Shown in pieces: positions 7,843 to 16,246 of a DNA stretch of 64,000 nucleotides. Location: contig CAZZKV010000003.1 in NCBI GenBank assembly GCA_964654665.1, positions 90,196 through 154,195 on the forward strand, read 5' to 3'. Source of the DNA: CALCKU01 sp964654665 (lineage in GTDB: Bacteria; Pseudomonadota; Alphaproteobacteria; Caulobacterales; Maricaulaceae). Both the position numbers and the translations under genes were made by a program. The stretch's first letter is position 1; each line of letters starts with the position of its first letter. The notes below the pieces were generated by a model that did not search any database, had not been told where the DNA came from, and saw only the letters and a list, made by a program, of their open reading frames with translations.

Positions 7843-10700
7843 CCAGTATTTTCCAAGGCGGTACTTTTGTTTTCCAAAGCGGGACTTGCGGTTATCTGCG
7901 GTTTACGGCTTAGACGTTCGCGGCGGCGCATGACAAACCGGAGCGCGGAGAACAGATCAACAGCCATAATGGGCTTGGTTAGGAAAATATCAGCCCCGGC
8001 GGCCATACAGGCGGCATTCGTCTCTGATTCCAGATCTGCTGTTAGCGCTATAATGGGGATGTTTTTATGCAGTCCTGTGCCATTACGAATGGCGTGTGTG
8101 GCTTCGATACCGTTCATCACGGGCATACGGACATCCATGAGTATAACATCAAAGGGCTGGACATCGAGTATGGCCAGTGCTTGCGCCCCATCTTCAACAC
8201 ATGCAATTTCACAGCCTTCGGGTTCCAGAAAGACCTTGACCACATTCTGGTTGGAAATAATGTCATCAACAATCAAAACTTTGAGGCCGCGCAACGGATC
8301 TTGAGCTGTGTTAAAACGGGCTTGTACCGTGTGGACATCACCCGTTTGAGGGGACGGGCGTCTTGTATTTCCGCGAAGCCGCGGCGTGATGGATGTGTTG
8401 ACAGGCAGGGAGACTGTATTTGTGTCTGCGTCATAAGCAATTTCTGTGTCAGATGTGAGCGAGGCTGTCGGGCGTGCTGGATAGGACATGGGTTTGGGAC
8501 TGGATGCGGGTTCGGCTTTATCCTCTGGTATTTCAATATCGACTATAGCCGGTTTCGACAGGCTTATATCAGCATGTTTAAAGGCTCCTTGCAGGGTGAG
8601 AACAAATTCAGACCCGCGCCCGACCCGCGATGTTAGGTTAACATTACCTTTCATCATATTGGCTAGACTTTGCGTGATTGCCAGCCCCAGCCCTGAGCCG
8701 CCATATTTACGGGTCATAGAACTATCCGCTTGTACAAAAGGTTTAAACAGGCGCTTTTGAACCGCCTCGCGTATGCCAATTCCTGTATCTGCGACAACAG
8801 CCGTCAATGTGATTTCATTATCTGTATCGGACGGCATGGCCGTTAAATGGACATGAATGCGGCCCTTTTCCGTGAATTTTGCTGCATTGGAAATAAGATT
8901 ACCCAGACATTGGCGTAGCCGTAGCGGGTCCGCAAAGAACAGGGCGGGGACGCTGTCATCGACATAGGTTGTAAAGATAATATCGTTTTTCTCGATTGTC
9001 GGGCGCCATAGACCATCTAGACTTTGGACAATCTTCCGAATATCTGTCATTTCAGCATGTAAGGTTAATTCGCCGGCCTCGATACGCGACATGTCCAATA
9101 TGCCCTCGACCAGTGTGAGTAAGTCATGTCCTGAATCTAAAATTATACGGGATTTATTGCGCAAGTCTTTTGACGGGGCTGTCATCTCCAAGAGATCGGC
9201 AATCCCGATAATTCCGTTCAGCGGTGTACGTAATTCATGGGACATAATCGCAAGAAATTCGGATTTGGCTTTATCAGCGGCGAGCGCTTTGGTGGCGGCC
9301 ACATCCAATTCGGCGCTAATGTGGTTCCGGTAACGGGCAAATAAAACCGCACTGATAGCCGCCAGAGCCATGGCCGTTGACAATAAGAGAAGCAGCCGCG
9401 AGACTTGTTTTTGTTTTTCAATTTCGGCCTGTTTTAACTTATTTTCACGGATCAGGGCTTTTTTGCGTTCGTCCTGACGTTCTTTTGTGTTTTCCAGTGC
9501 GGCAATCATGCGGGCGGAACTGGCATTATTGGCGTCTAATAAACCTTGAATACGTTTATCCATCCGCTGGTTCATCAGGCCTTGACCCAGACGGTTATTC
9601 CCCCGGCCAAAAGCGATCAGGGCGCGGGCATAGAGTAAATCACTTTGCAAGGTCAGGGAGATATTATCACTATCTCCATATTGACGGTTGAACCGGGCCA
9701 GCAAACCTTCGGCTTGGTCAATGTAGCCAATGCCAGCCAAAGCGATGGTTTTGCGCATTGTCAGGGATTGATTAATTCCCTCAATTTTAACCTTATCCAA
9801 TCCGCTATTGGCCGCTTTTAGCGCGGATTGGTAATCCTGCACCTGTATATAGGCTTGGGCCAATCGTGTTTCGGTCAGGCCGGGAGTGCCGGAATTTTGT
9901 GATTGTTCAATGGTTTGCACGGTTTCGGCCAGATAGAGGGCCGTCTCATGATCCCGCCAATGGGAAAAAGAGAAAATCAGATTATTAATCAAGGTCACAC
10001 CGTCAACAGGTTGTTTGGCGGTAATTTGTTTTGCGATCAGTTTTTGTGTGTTTTTCAGTGCTAGTTCCGGATTATGCAGCCGGTTATATAGATAGGCAAT
10101 ATGATCGGTTAGCAAGATATCGGCTGCGGTTTTATCAGGCGAAATTTCAATGGGCAGTAAGGCTACGGCTTTATTGGCATGTTGTAGGGCCTGCTCCAAT
10201 TGATTATTATAGCTGTTTAATAGGGCCAGCAGATAATGGGCATGGACGGTGATAAACCAGTCGTCATTATGCGTATATGGGGTAATGATGGCTTCAAGCG
10301 CTGCGAGGTTTTTATCGGGCGCTTTTTTATCAAACAAAGGAATTATCTCTGCCATGAGATGGGCAAGAATAACATCGCGTTCGACAGATTGCCGAGTGGC
10401 AATTGTGTTATATTGATCAGCAATGATATTGAGGTCTGCTGTATTAGCATTTTCAAAACTTAGGAAGAGGCAGCGCCGCGCAATATTAATATTATTGCCG
10501 ATAGTGTCTAGCAAACATTCATTATTGGTTGATAGGGTGTTATCAACAATTAACTTATCGGACTTGATTTTATCAGCAAGAGCTTTTGCAGATATACTAA
10601 CATCAGGCGGCATTTCGGCATAGGCGATTACGCTCTCGCCAAAAAAGAGAGATATCCCGCTAATACTCGACAGGAGTATGGTTTTTATTGTTCTGATCAT
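7839..10700 (-). CDS. Hybrid sensor histidine kinase with periplasmic TPR-like sensor
   Basis: 953 residues. A signal peptide ends near AYA-EM (residue 28). A helical region of about 400 residues with TPR-like helix pairs follows (for example LEQALQHANKAVALLP and YQSALKAANSGL). One membrane segment lies at about 433-456 (LLLLLSTAMALAAISAVLFA). The cytoplasmic part has HisKA with SHELRTP (His488), a HATPase with N-box RLRQCLGNLISNAAKF, DTGIGI and GGSGLGLAI, and a C-terminal receiver (VLIVDD, phospho-acceptor Asp856 in LMDVRMP). No output domain is fused, so a phosphotransfer partner elsewhere is expected. It lies directly downstream of the peptide/exporter genes on the same strand, 110 bp after the peptide stop and past its terminator. 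Sensing of the exported peptide is a hypothesis. Confidence 0.93.
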   Translation of the reverse strand: MIRTIKTILLSSISGISLFFGESVIAYAEMPPDVSISAKALADKIKSDKLIVDNTLSTNNECLLDTIGNNINIARRCLFLSFENANTADLNIIADQYNTIATRQSVERDVILAHLMAEIIPLFDKKAPDKNLAALEAIITPYTHNDDWFITVHAHYLLALLNSYNNQLEQALQHANKAVALLPIEISPDKTAADILLTDHIAYLYNRLHNPELALKNTQKLIAKQITAKQPVDGVTLINNLIFSFSHWRDHETALYLAETVQTIEQSQNSGTPGLTETRLAQAYIQVQDYQSALKAANSGLDKVKIEGINQSLTMRKTIALAGIGYIDQAEGLLARFNRQYGDSDNISLTLQSDLLYARALIAFGRGNNRLGQGLMNQRMDKRIQGLLDANNASSARMIAALENTKERQDERKKALIRENKLKQAEIEKQKQVSRLLLLLSTAMALAAISAVLFARYRNHISAELDVAATKALAADKAKSEFLAIMSHELRTPLNGIIGIADLLEMTAPSKDLRNKSRIILDSGHDLLTLVEGILDMSRIEAGELTLHAEMTDIRKIVQSLDGLWRPTIEKNDIIFTTYVDDSVPALFFADPLRLRQCLGNLISNAAKFTEKGRIHVHLTAMPSDTDNEITLTAVVADTGIGIREAVQKRLFKPFVQADSSMTRKYGGSGLGLAITQSLANMMKGNVNLTSRVGRGSEFVLTLQGAFKHADISLSKPAIVDIEIPEDKAEPASSPKPMSYPARPTASLTSDTEIAYDADTNTVSLPVNTSITPRLRGNTRRPSPQTGDVHTVQARFNTAQDPLRGLKVLIVDDIISNQNVVKVFLEPEGCEIACVEDGAQALAILDVQPFDVILMDVRMPVMNGIEATHAIRNGTGLHKNIPIIALTADLESETNAACMAAGADIFLTKPIMAVDLFSALRFVMRRRERLSRKPQITASPALENKSTALENTG

Positions 10701-10763
10701 GTCTGATCCCGTCTTTGGGACAGCATAGGCCGGATAGTCTTAATAAGGGGTAAGTTTTGTCAT

Positions 10764-10786
10764 AAAAAAACCCGCAGAACTGCGGG
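10764..10786 (-). terminator. Rho-independent terminator after the leader-peptide gene
   Basis: On the reverse strand a 7-bp stem (CCCGCAG/CTGCGGG, loop TT) is followed by seven T. It starts 24 bp after the stop codon of the 22-codon peptide gene and precedes the histidine kinase, so kinase transcription needs read-through or its own promoter in the roughly 60 bp between. Confidence 0.88.
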
Positions 10787-10810
10787 CGCCCACACGACTA
10801 TTGGTTTGTC

Positions 10811-10879
10811 TTAATAGTCAATGATGATGGGTCCACCACCAGCAACAACTTCGACTTCTTCAAGAGTAAGTTCACGCAT
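10811..10879 (-). CDS. Double-glycine leader peptide precursor (22 aa, predicted heptapeptide product)
   Basis: A 22-codon gene with an excellent ribosome site (AGGAG, 7 bp before the ATG). The first 15 residues, MRELTLEEVEVVAGG, match the double-glycine leader consensus in register: Leu at -12, Glu at -8, Val at -7, Val at -4, Gly-Gly at -2/-1. Cutting after Gly15 leaves GPIIIDY, seven residues. A cut one residue later would put the conserved leader positions out of register. The gene stands 127 bp downstream of a C39-peptidase ABC exporter on the same strand and is followed by a strong terminator, so exporter and substrate are very probably matched. The product is too short for an ordinary bacteriocin and looks more like a signal. 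No modification enzymes are adjacent. That the gene is real is well supported; its function is inferred. Confidence 0.85.
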   Translation of the reverse strand: MRELTLEEVEVVAGGGPIIIDY

Positions 10880-10908
10880 AATAAACTCCTAATGATCATG
10901 GTTACAAA

Positions 10909-10914
10909 ATTATA
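10909..10914 (-). promoter_or_regulatory. Possible -10 box for the leader-peptide gene
   Basis: TATAAT on the reverse strand lies about 30 bp before the peptide ATG, which would give a short leader transcript. No good -35 box is found at 16-18 bp; a TTGACC at 10953-10948 is too far away. It is weak evidence that the peptide can be transcribed apart from the exporter. Confidence 0.35.
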
Positions 10915-11006
10915 ACCACACCACAATCAATGCGGGAAACAGGCCAAGGTCAACAAAGATTTTCAGTTTTCACAAATATTTAAAGAAAATCCTGCATTTT
11001 GCATCT

Positions 11007-13085
11007 TTAAAGCGTAAATAATTGATTTGCAGCTTTTATAAAGGCGGGTCGATGCGCCACTATAACGCGTGTTATATCCAATTGTGCAATCACAGATACA
11101 ATCTCTTTTTCAGTTTCGCTATCCAGATTGGCGGTCCCTTCGTCCAAAAATAAGACAGATGGGCTGTGGTAAAGCGCGCGGGCCAGCAGCACGCGCTGCT
11201 TTTGGCCGCCTGATAAAATCGAGCCCATATCACCGACCATAGAGAGGTAATTCATCGGTATGGTTTTGATTTCTTCATGAATATGCGCCGCTTGTGCTGC
11301 CCTATAGACTTTTTGCATATCCATTTCAGGATCAAAGAAGCTGATATTATCAGCAATTGTTCCCGATAGTAGCCGGTCATCCTGCATGACGACGCCAATA
11401 TGCTGTCGCCATTGGGCCAAGGGAATATCGGCCAAATTCTGCCCATCGATTAAAATACGTCCTTTGCTGGGGCGATAGAGGCCAAGGATTAATTTAAGCA
11501 GTGTTGTTTTCCCGCCCCCCGATAGACCTGTCAGACAGCTCATCGATCCGGCCGTGATATCCATTGACACATTTTCCAGCACCCAAGGGTCATTGTCTGA
11601 ATAGCGGAACCAGAGATTTTCAATGGTGATATGGCCCTTAAAGTCCCATGCGCGGGTCTGGCCTTTGTTTTCAATGGGTTCGGGATGGGTAAAAATAATA
11701 TCGGAGAGGCGGTCCAGATGCAGGCTTAATAACCGAAACTCTATTCCCTTTTGCATCACCTGCACCATACTATCGGTAAAGTGTTGGCGATAAGCAAGAA
11801 AGGCAACCAGCATACCCAGAGAAAAGCCTTCGGATGTTCCGTTCTGCGGGATCATCATGTTTGCAGCCAGATAGACAACAAGGACAATTTGCAAACCGGT
11901 CAACAGGGTTTCGGCAAATTTCTGCCCGATAACATATTTGCCATAATCAACATTGGCATTGATGAAATCGGTATAAAGATTGCGCCAAGCGGCTTCGCGC
12001 TGGGTTTCGCGGCCAAAGAGTTTGACGGATGTACTGGCACGGATTGATTCAATCACATGGCTATTTTCCAGCGCCTTGGCATAGATCGCTTCTTCTTGGG
12101 TGCGGCGCATATGCGGATAAATTAGAACTGTGGCTATCATTAATAAGATAACCGAAAGCAGCACAACACTGCCCAGTAGCGGTGAGTAGATAAACATCAC
12201 AGCCAGCATAAGCAGGGCCATTAATCCGTCGATAAGCACCGCGACTACCGATTGGGTCAGGGCCTCTTGTATCGGCGTTGTGCTGCCCATACGCGATATT
12301 AAATCGCCAATATGGCGTTTTTCAAAATAACTAACAGGTAAGCGGATCAAATGGCGAAAGACATTACCGATCATTTGTTGGCTCATTTGATTGCCGAAAA
12401 TCAGAATAGCCCAGCTACGTGTGGCCTCGGTTGCGGCGCGTAGAACCGCAAGGGCGGCAAACCCCAGCGCCGCGGTTGTGAGTAAGTGATAATCACCACG
12501 CGGTAAAACCCCGTCGACAATAATTTGCAAGTAAAACGGCATCACTAAAACCATAATTTGCAAGGCGATGGAAAGAATCAGAGTTTGAAACAATGCCCGT
12601 TTGAGCCCGCTAAGCCGGCTCCAGAGCAGTTTGATATGCGGGGTTAACCGAGCGTCAACGGGATTAAACTCTGCGGGTCGGCTTATCTCAAGGGCGACGC
12701 CGGTAAAATGGCGGGATAACCGGGATATCGGCATAACCTGCAAGCCAATGCCGGGATCGATAATATGGGCTTTGCCGCGGCTGATTTTTTTCAAGACAAC
12801 AAAATGGTTCATATCCCAGTGCAAAACTGCGGGTAATTGCAATTCGCTCATATGGTCAAGGTCCAGCCGCAATGGACGGGTAGAGAGTCCCAAATCTCCC
12901 GCAACCCCCATAATGGATTTCAGCGTGGCGCCTTTGAGCGAGACAAGATGGCGCTTGCGCAGAATATTCAGATCGATTTTATGGCCGTGATAATTGGCAA
13001 TCATGGCTATACAGGCCAATCCGCATTCGGTGGCCTCGGTCTGTAAGATCACAGGAAGCCGTTTATTGCGCCCCCCTATAGCCAC
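11007..13085 (-). CDS. Peptidase-containing ABC exporter (C39 peptidase, membrane domain, ATPase)
   Basis: From a GTG start at 13085 the protein has 692 residues. The N-terminal C39 peptidase is complete: Gln15 and Cys21 in LQTEATECGLAC, His94 in WDMNHFVVL and Asp110 in IIDPG. The transmembrane domain spans about 150-440, followed by a nucleotide-binding domain with Walker A GLSGGGKTT (Lys526), signature LSGGQKQRVLLARAL and Walker B/D-loop LFLDEGTANLD. Such exporters cut leaders after Gly-Gly and push the remainder across the inner membrane. The GTG overlaps the TAG stop of the upstream stub gene (TAGTG), suggesting translational coupling; a TTG at 13118 in the same frame is less likely. The substrate is presumably the peptide encoded 127 bp downstream. 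Confidence 0.95.
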   Translation of the reverse strand: MAIGGRNKRLPVILQTEATECGLACIAMIANYHGHKIDLNILRKRHLVSLKGATLKSIMGVAGDLGLSTRPLRLDLDHMSELQLPAVLHWDMNHFVVLKKISRGKAHIIDPGIGLQVMPISRLSRHFTGVALEISRPAEFNPVDARLTPHIKLLWSRLSGLKRALFQTLILSIALQIMVLVMPFYLQIIVDGVLPRGDYHLLTTAALGFAALAVLRAATEATRSWAILIFGNQMSQQMIGNVFRHLIRLPVSYFEKRHIGDLISRMGSTTPIQEALTQSVVAVLIDGLMALLMLAVMFIYSPLLGSVVLLSVILLMIATVLIYPHMRRTQEEAIYAKALENSHVIESIRASTSVKLFGRETQREAAWRNLYTDFINANVDYGKYVIGQKFAETLLTGLQIVLVVYLAANMMIPQNGTSEGFSLGMLVAFLAYRQHFTDSMVQVMQKGIEFRLLSLHLDRLSDIIFTHPEPIENKGQTRAWDFKGHITIENLWFRYSDNDPWVLENVSMDITAGSMSCLTGLSGGGKTTLLKLILGLYRPSKGRILIDGQNLADIPLAQWRQHIGVVMQDDRLLSGTIADNISFFDPEMDMQKVYRAAQAAHIHEEIKTIPMNYLSMVGDMGSILSGGQKQRVLLARALYHSPSVLFLDEGTANLDSETEKEIVSVIAQLDITRVIVAHRPAFIKAANQLFTL

Positions 13086-13291
13086 TAGGTTTGACCGCCT
13101 GACACCAGCCAATGCCAAAGAGCTTGGCCATTAATATTGAGGCCAAAAAGGCCCCAGAGCACAAAGGCAGACAGGCTTAGGATAATAAGCGTAATCCACC
13201 AGAGCGGCGGGGGGCTGCGCAGGACAATATCGCCATAAAGGCTACGGTTACGGTGACGTAGGGCTTCGGTACGGTAGAGATCTTGGGTCAT
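13085..13291 (-). CDS. 68-residue HlyD-type adaptor stub (single membrane span)
   Basis: The protein begins with MTQDLYRTEALRHRNRSLYG and continues with a PP-WWITLIILSLSAFVLWGLFG membrane span. This is the layout seen at the N-terminus of HlyD/CvaA-type adaptors that work with C39 exporters (short cytoplasmic arm with an RTEAL-like motif, then one span). The usual 300 or more periplasmic residues (coiled-coil hairpin, lipoyl and barrel domains) are absent: the frame stops after WLVSGGQT and couples directly into the exporter gene. It is either a deletion remnant or a true mini-partner of the exporter. The intact frame and the TAGTG coupling favour a maintained gene. No strong ribosome site is seen. 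It lies 49 bp downstream of apaG. Confidence 0.65.
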   Translation of the reverse strand: MTQDLYRTEALRHRNRSLYGDIVLRSPPPLWWITLIILSLSAFVLWGLFGLNINGQALWHWLVSGGQT

Positions 13292-13340
13292 TTTGGAATC
13301 ATGGACCTTAGCTTGTATCTCTGGCCTGATGGCCGGTGTT

Positions 13341-13748
13341 TTAATTCAGGATGCGCGGCTCATAGGGGCTATCAAGGCTGAAGATCGGAATATCGACTTC
13401 GAAACGCTCGCCATCGGGCGATTCCATATAATAATTACCGAGCATAACGCCGGATGGTGCCGTTAAGGGTGCGCCGGAGGTATAGCGAAAGGTCTCACCG
13501 GGGCGAACCACCGGCTTTTCGCCGACAACGCCCGCGCCACGTACTTCCTGGACTTGTCCGCGGCTATCCGCGATTTTCCAGAACCGTTCCATAACTTGCA
13601 AGTCCTGTGCGCCCTGATTTTCAATTTCAACCGTATAGGCCCAGATAAATTGATCATCATCGGGGGAGGATTGTTCAGCCAGATAATCCGGTTCAACACG
13701 GACAATAACGTCGCCTGTGCGTTGTTCATAAGTCTGGATATGTCGCAT
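13341..13748 (-). CDS. apaG: ApaG family protein
   Basis: The 135-residue length and sequence fit ApaG, a single fibronectin-III-like beta-sandwich domain. Typical stretches are VEPDYLAEQSSPDDDQFIWAY, VEIENQGA, LQVMERFWKIADS and VRGAGVVGEKPVVRPGE-F-Y-SG, ending with the GVMLGNYYM and IPIFSLDSP motifs. ApaG was linked genetically to Co2+/Mg2+ resistance in enteric bacteria, but its biochemical role is not firmly settled. The gene begins the reverse-strand run that continues into the adaptor stub and exporter; co-transcription is possible because the gap is only 49 bp. Confidence 0.93.
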   Translation of the reverse strand: MRHIQTYEQRTGDVIVRVEPDYLAEQSSPDDDQFIWAYTVEIENQGAQDLQVMERFWKIADSRGQVQEVRGAGVVGEKPVVRPGETFRYTSGAPLTAPSGVMLGNYYMESPDGERFEVDIPIFSLDSPYEPRILN

Positions 13749-13937
13749 GCCATCTCTCCATTGCCCAAAGGGCTTCGCATATAGGATACGATTTTTAATA
13801 GCCGTTTGATCCCAAATACGCTCTCTGGAGCTAGCATCCTAGGATTGGCGGCAAAGCGCAAGCCTTTTAAACCGAGATAACGATAAAATATCAGTTCATT
13901 CTTGCTATAGGCGAGGGCCGTGGTAATCCGGCAGGCT

Positions 13938-14969
13938 ATGAACATGGAAAAACAGTCCCAAACCAGCCTCGGTATTCTGCCCGAGCACCATATTACGGCC
14001 TTGATTGAAACTAAGGCTATTATCGGTGATAACGTTATTGAGGCGGGGCAAATACAGCCTGCTAGCCTTGATCTGCGTTTGGGGATGACGGCGTACCGGT
14101 TGCGCGCCAGTTTTCTGCCCGGCCATGGGCGTAATATTGATGCAATGTTGGCCTCTGATCTGGTTATGCATGAGATGGACCTGCGCGGCGGGGCTGTTTT
14201 GGAAACAGGTTGCGTCTATCTGGTACCCTTGCAGGAAAGTCTGGCCTTGCCGCCCGATCTCTCGGCAGCCGCCAATCCGAAAAGCTCTACCGGGCGGCTT
14301 GATGTTTTTACTCGCGTTATTGGGAATAGCTCCGAAGCCTTTGATGCGATCGGGTCGGGTTATCATGGTCCGCTTTATGTCGAGATTGCCCCGCGCACAT
14401 TCAGCATTCTTGCGCGAACGGGGGACAGGCTTGTGCAATTACGTATTCGCCGCGGCGCGCATAATCCTGTGGAAACGCAAACGGTGAGTATTGATCTGAA
14501 AGGAGAGGGTGTCATTGGGTATCGGGCCAAACGCCATGCCGGGCTTGTTGATATTTCGCGCGTGGCGGCCCATGCCGCGCAGGATTATTGGGAACCGCTG
14601 CGGGCCAAAAATGAAACGCTTGTGCTGGATCCAGACGAATTTTATATTCTGGCCTCGAAAGAATCCGTTGCCATTCCGCGGGGCCAAGCTGCGGAAATGG
14701 CTCCGATTGCTCCTGAAATTGGGGAATTTCGAGCGCATTACGCCGGATTTTTTGATCCGGGGTTTGGCGTAGCCGAAGCGGGCGGGTCTGGTGCACGTGC
14801 TGTGCTGGAAGTACGTGGGCGCGATGTTCCATTTATCCTGCGCGATGGTCAAGCCGTTGCTAAATTAGTGTTCGAAGCGATGAGCGCCCAGCCTAAAACC
14901 CTCTATGGCCAAGGCGGGTCTCATTACCAAGCCCAAGGCTTGCGCCTGTCCAAACATTTTAAGGGTTAA
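13938..14969 (+). CDS. dcd: 2'-deoxycytidine 5'-triphosphate deaminase family (long alphaproteobacterial form)
   Basis: 343 residues from the ATG at 13938 (an ATG at 13944 is equally possible). The protein shows the dCTP deaminase/dUTPase fold twice. The first half has IQPASLDLRLG, an early LVPLQESLALP strand and a PKSSTGRLDVFTRVIG motif holding the Ser and Arg expected near the active site. The second half has a related arrangement (FYILASKESVAIPRG, then GFFDPGFGVAEAGGSGARAVLEVR). This two-lobed length is usual for the alphaproteobacterial deaminases annotated with this name. The reaction would be dCTP to dUTP for thymidylate supply. The 3' end overlaps the convergent TetR gene by four bases. 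Confidence 0.87.
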   Translation: MNMEKQSQTSLGILPEHHITALIETKAIIGDNVIEAGQIQPASLDLRLGMTAYRLRASFLPGHGRNIDAMLASDLVMHEMDLRGGAVLETGCVYLVPLQESLALPPDLSAAANPKSSTGRLDVFTRVIGNSSEAFDAIGSGYHGPLYVEIAPRTFSILARTGDRLVQLRIRRGAHNPVETQTVSIDLKGEGVIGYRAKRHAGLVDISRVAAHAAQDYWEPLRAKNETLVLDPDEFYILASKESVAIPRGQAAEMAPIAPEIGEFRAHYAGFFDPGFGVAEAGGSGARAVLEVRGRDVPFILRDGQAVAKLVFEAMSAQPKTLYGQGGSHYQAQGLRLSKHFKG

Positions 14970-15496
14970 ACGCCTACCCTCTTGGCTGCGGCTTCGAAAA
15001 TAGAGGCATCATCCAGTGTCAGTGCCATCATCAAAGCCCCTTCTAGCGCAGCGATACCCGCTTTAGCCCGCTCAGCGGGATTGGGAATATCTTGGGCTTT
15101 ATAGGCCGCGCTCAACCATTTAATATTCGCGTTGAAAAATGCATTCACTTCTTGAACTACGGTTTTGGGCAAACCCGGGGCTTCGGCACCCAATACAGCG
15201 CAAAGGCAAATAAGCTGTTGATCCTGCAAGGCGCGGCGGTGCAGATCGATAAATATATCAATATGGGCGCGCGGATCATCCGTGTTGGCGGTTTCAGCCG
15301 CCAATGATGCCTGAAAATTGGCAGCATAACGTGCAACAAGTGCGATGCCCAAATCCGACTTTTTGGGAAAGTGATAATGCAGGCTTGCGCTTTTAATCCC
15401 GACATCCGCGGCAATATCGCGATAGCTCACCGCATTATAGCCCTGTGCGCGCATTCGGTTTTCTGCCGCCTCTAAAATTTGTTCTGCACTACTCAT
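14966..15496 (-). CDS. TetR/AcrR-family transcriptional regulator
   Basis: 176 residues. The N-terminal helix-turn-helix is classical: AEQILEAAENRMRAQGYNAVSYRDIAADVGIKSASLHYHFPKKSDLGIALVARY. The C-terminal half is a helical ligand-binding region that cannot be assigned to an inducer. It is transcribed divergently from the GST/cupin pair across a 126-bp gap that contains an inverted repeat (15583-15602). By the usual logic of divergent TetR genes it probably represses the GST operon and itself. Confidence 0.93.
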   Translation of the reverse strand: MSSAEQILEAAENRMRAQGYNAVSYRDIAADVGIKSASLHYHFPKKSDLGIALVARYAANFQASLAAETANTDDPRAHIDIFIDLHRRALQDQQLICLCAVLGAEAPGLPKTVVQEVNAFFNANIKWLSAAYKAQDIPNPAERAKAGIAALEGALMMALTLDDASIFEAAAKRVGV

Positions 15497-15582
15497 TCTG
15501 CCTGCTCATGGGGATGACTACTGTATTTGCTCTGGCAACTCTATGTCTTTTTGGGGTTGAAAACCAGACTATATATGATATC

Positions 15583-15602
15583 TACCTGCTACTAGATAGG
15601 TA
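15583..15602. promoter_or_regulatory. Candidate TetR operator
   Basis: TACCT and AGGTA form an inverted repeat with a 10-bp spacer, between the divergent TetR gene (start 15496) and the GST gene (start 15623). Its size fits TetR-family sites, and it lies just before the GST ribosome site. The arms are only five bases, so support is moderate. Confidence 0.5.
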
Positions 15603-15622
15603 AAAATACGAGGATATCAACC

Positions 15623-16243
15623 ATGAAAATATATGATGTAGAAGGATTTCCTAATCCTGCCCGTGTGCGCATAGCTCTAGCCGAAAAAGACGCACTTGCA
15701 GAGGTCGAGTTCATTCCTGTGGATGTAATGGGTGGGGAGCACCGCCGCAGCGAATTTCTCGCTAAAAATCCCTTCGCCGGAGTTCCGGTTATGGAATTGC
15801 CTTGCGGCACACATTTGGCAGAATGTACGGCTATTACCGAATATATAGACCATCATTACGGCGAGCCGACATTAACGGGCCGCAATCCTAAAGCCCGCGC
15901 GATTATTCATATGATGAACCGGCGCGCCGAAGCAGGATTGCTGGATGCTGTCGGGGCTTATTTCCACCATGCCACGCCGGGATTGGGGCCTGATTTGGAA
16001 ACCGATCAAAACCAGGCTTGGGGCGTAGCCCAGAAACATAAAGCCCAATCGACTATGGCGTATCTTGATTCTGTTTTGGCTACTCAAGACTATATAGCCG
16101 GAGATGAATTTTCAATGGCGGATATCACCGCTTTTGCCGGATTGGCCTTTGCTGATTTTGCTGCGGTTGATATTGATGCGGGGCTTGTTAATCTGGTAGC
16201 TTGGCGCGCGCGTTGTGCGGCGCGTGATAGCTGCAAAGGATAG
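15623..16243 (+). CDS. Glutathione S-transferase family protein
   Basis: 206 residues, the usual GST size. The N-terminal thioredoxin-like domain runs from MKIYDVEGFPNPARVRIALAEK to the glutathione-binding GVPVMELPCGTHLAECTAITEYID, with the expected cis-Pro (VPV) and acidic-Ser-like ECT. The C-terminal helical domain contains FSMADITAFAGLAFADF, the conserved helix with the N-capping box. It probably detoxifies an electrophile by glutathione conjugation; the substrate is unknown. It forms a tight pair with the cupin gene (3-bp gap) and is likely controlled by the divergent TetR regulator. Confidence 0.93.
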   Translation: MKIYDVEGFPNPARVRIALAEKDALAEVEFIPVDVMGGEHRRSEFLAKNPFAGVPVMELPCGTHLAECTAITEYIDHHYGEPTLTGRNPKARAIIHMMNRRAEAGLLDAVGAYFHHATPGLGPDLETDQNQAWGVAQKHKAQSTMAYLDSVLATQDYIAGDEFSMADITAFAGLAFADFAAVDIDAGLVNLVAWRARCAARDSCKG

Positions 16244-16246
16244 GCC

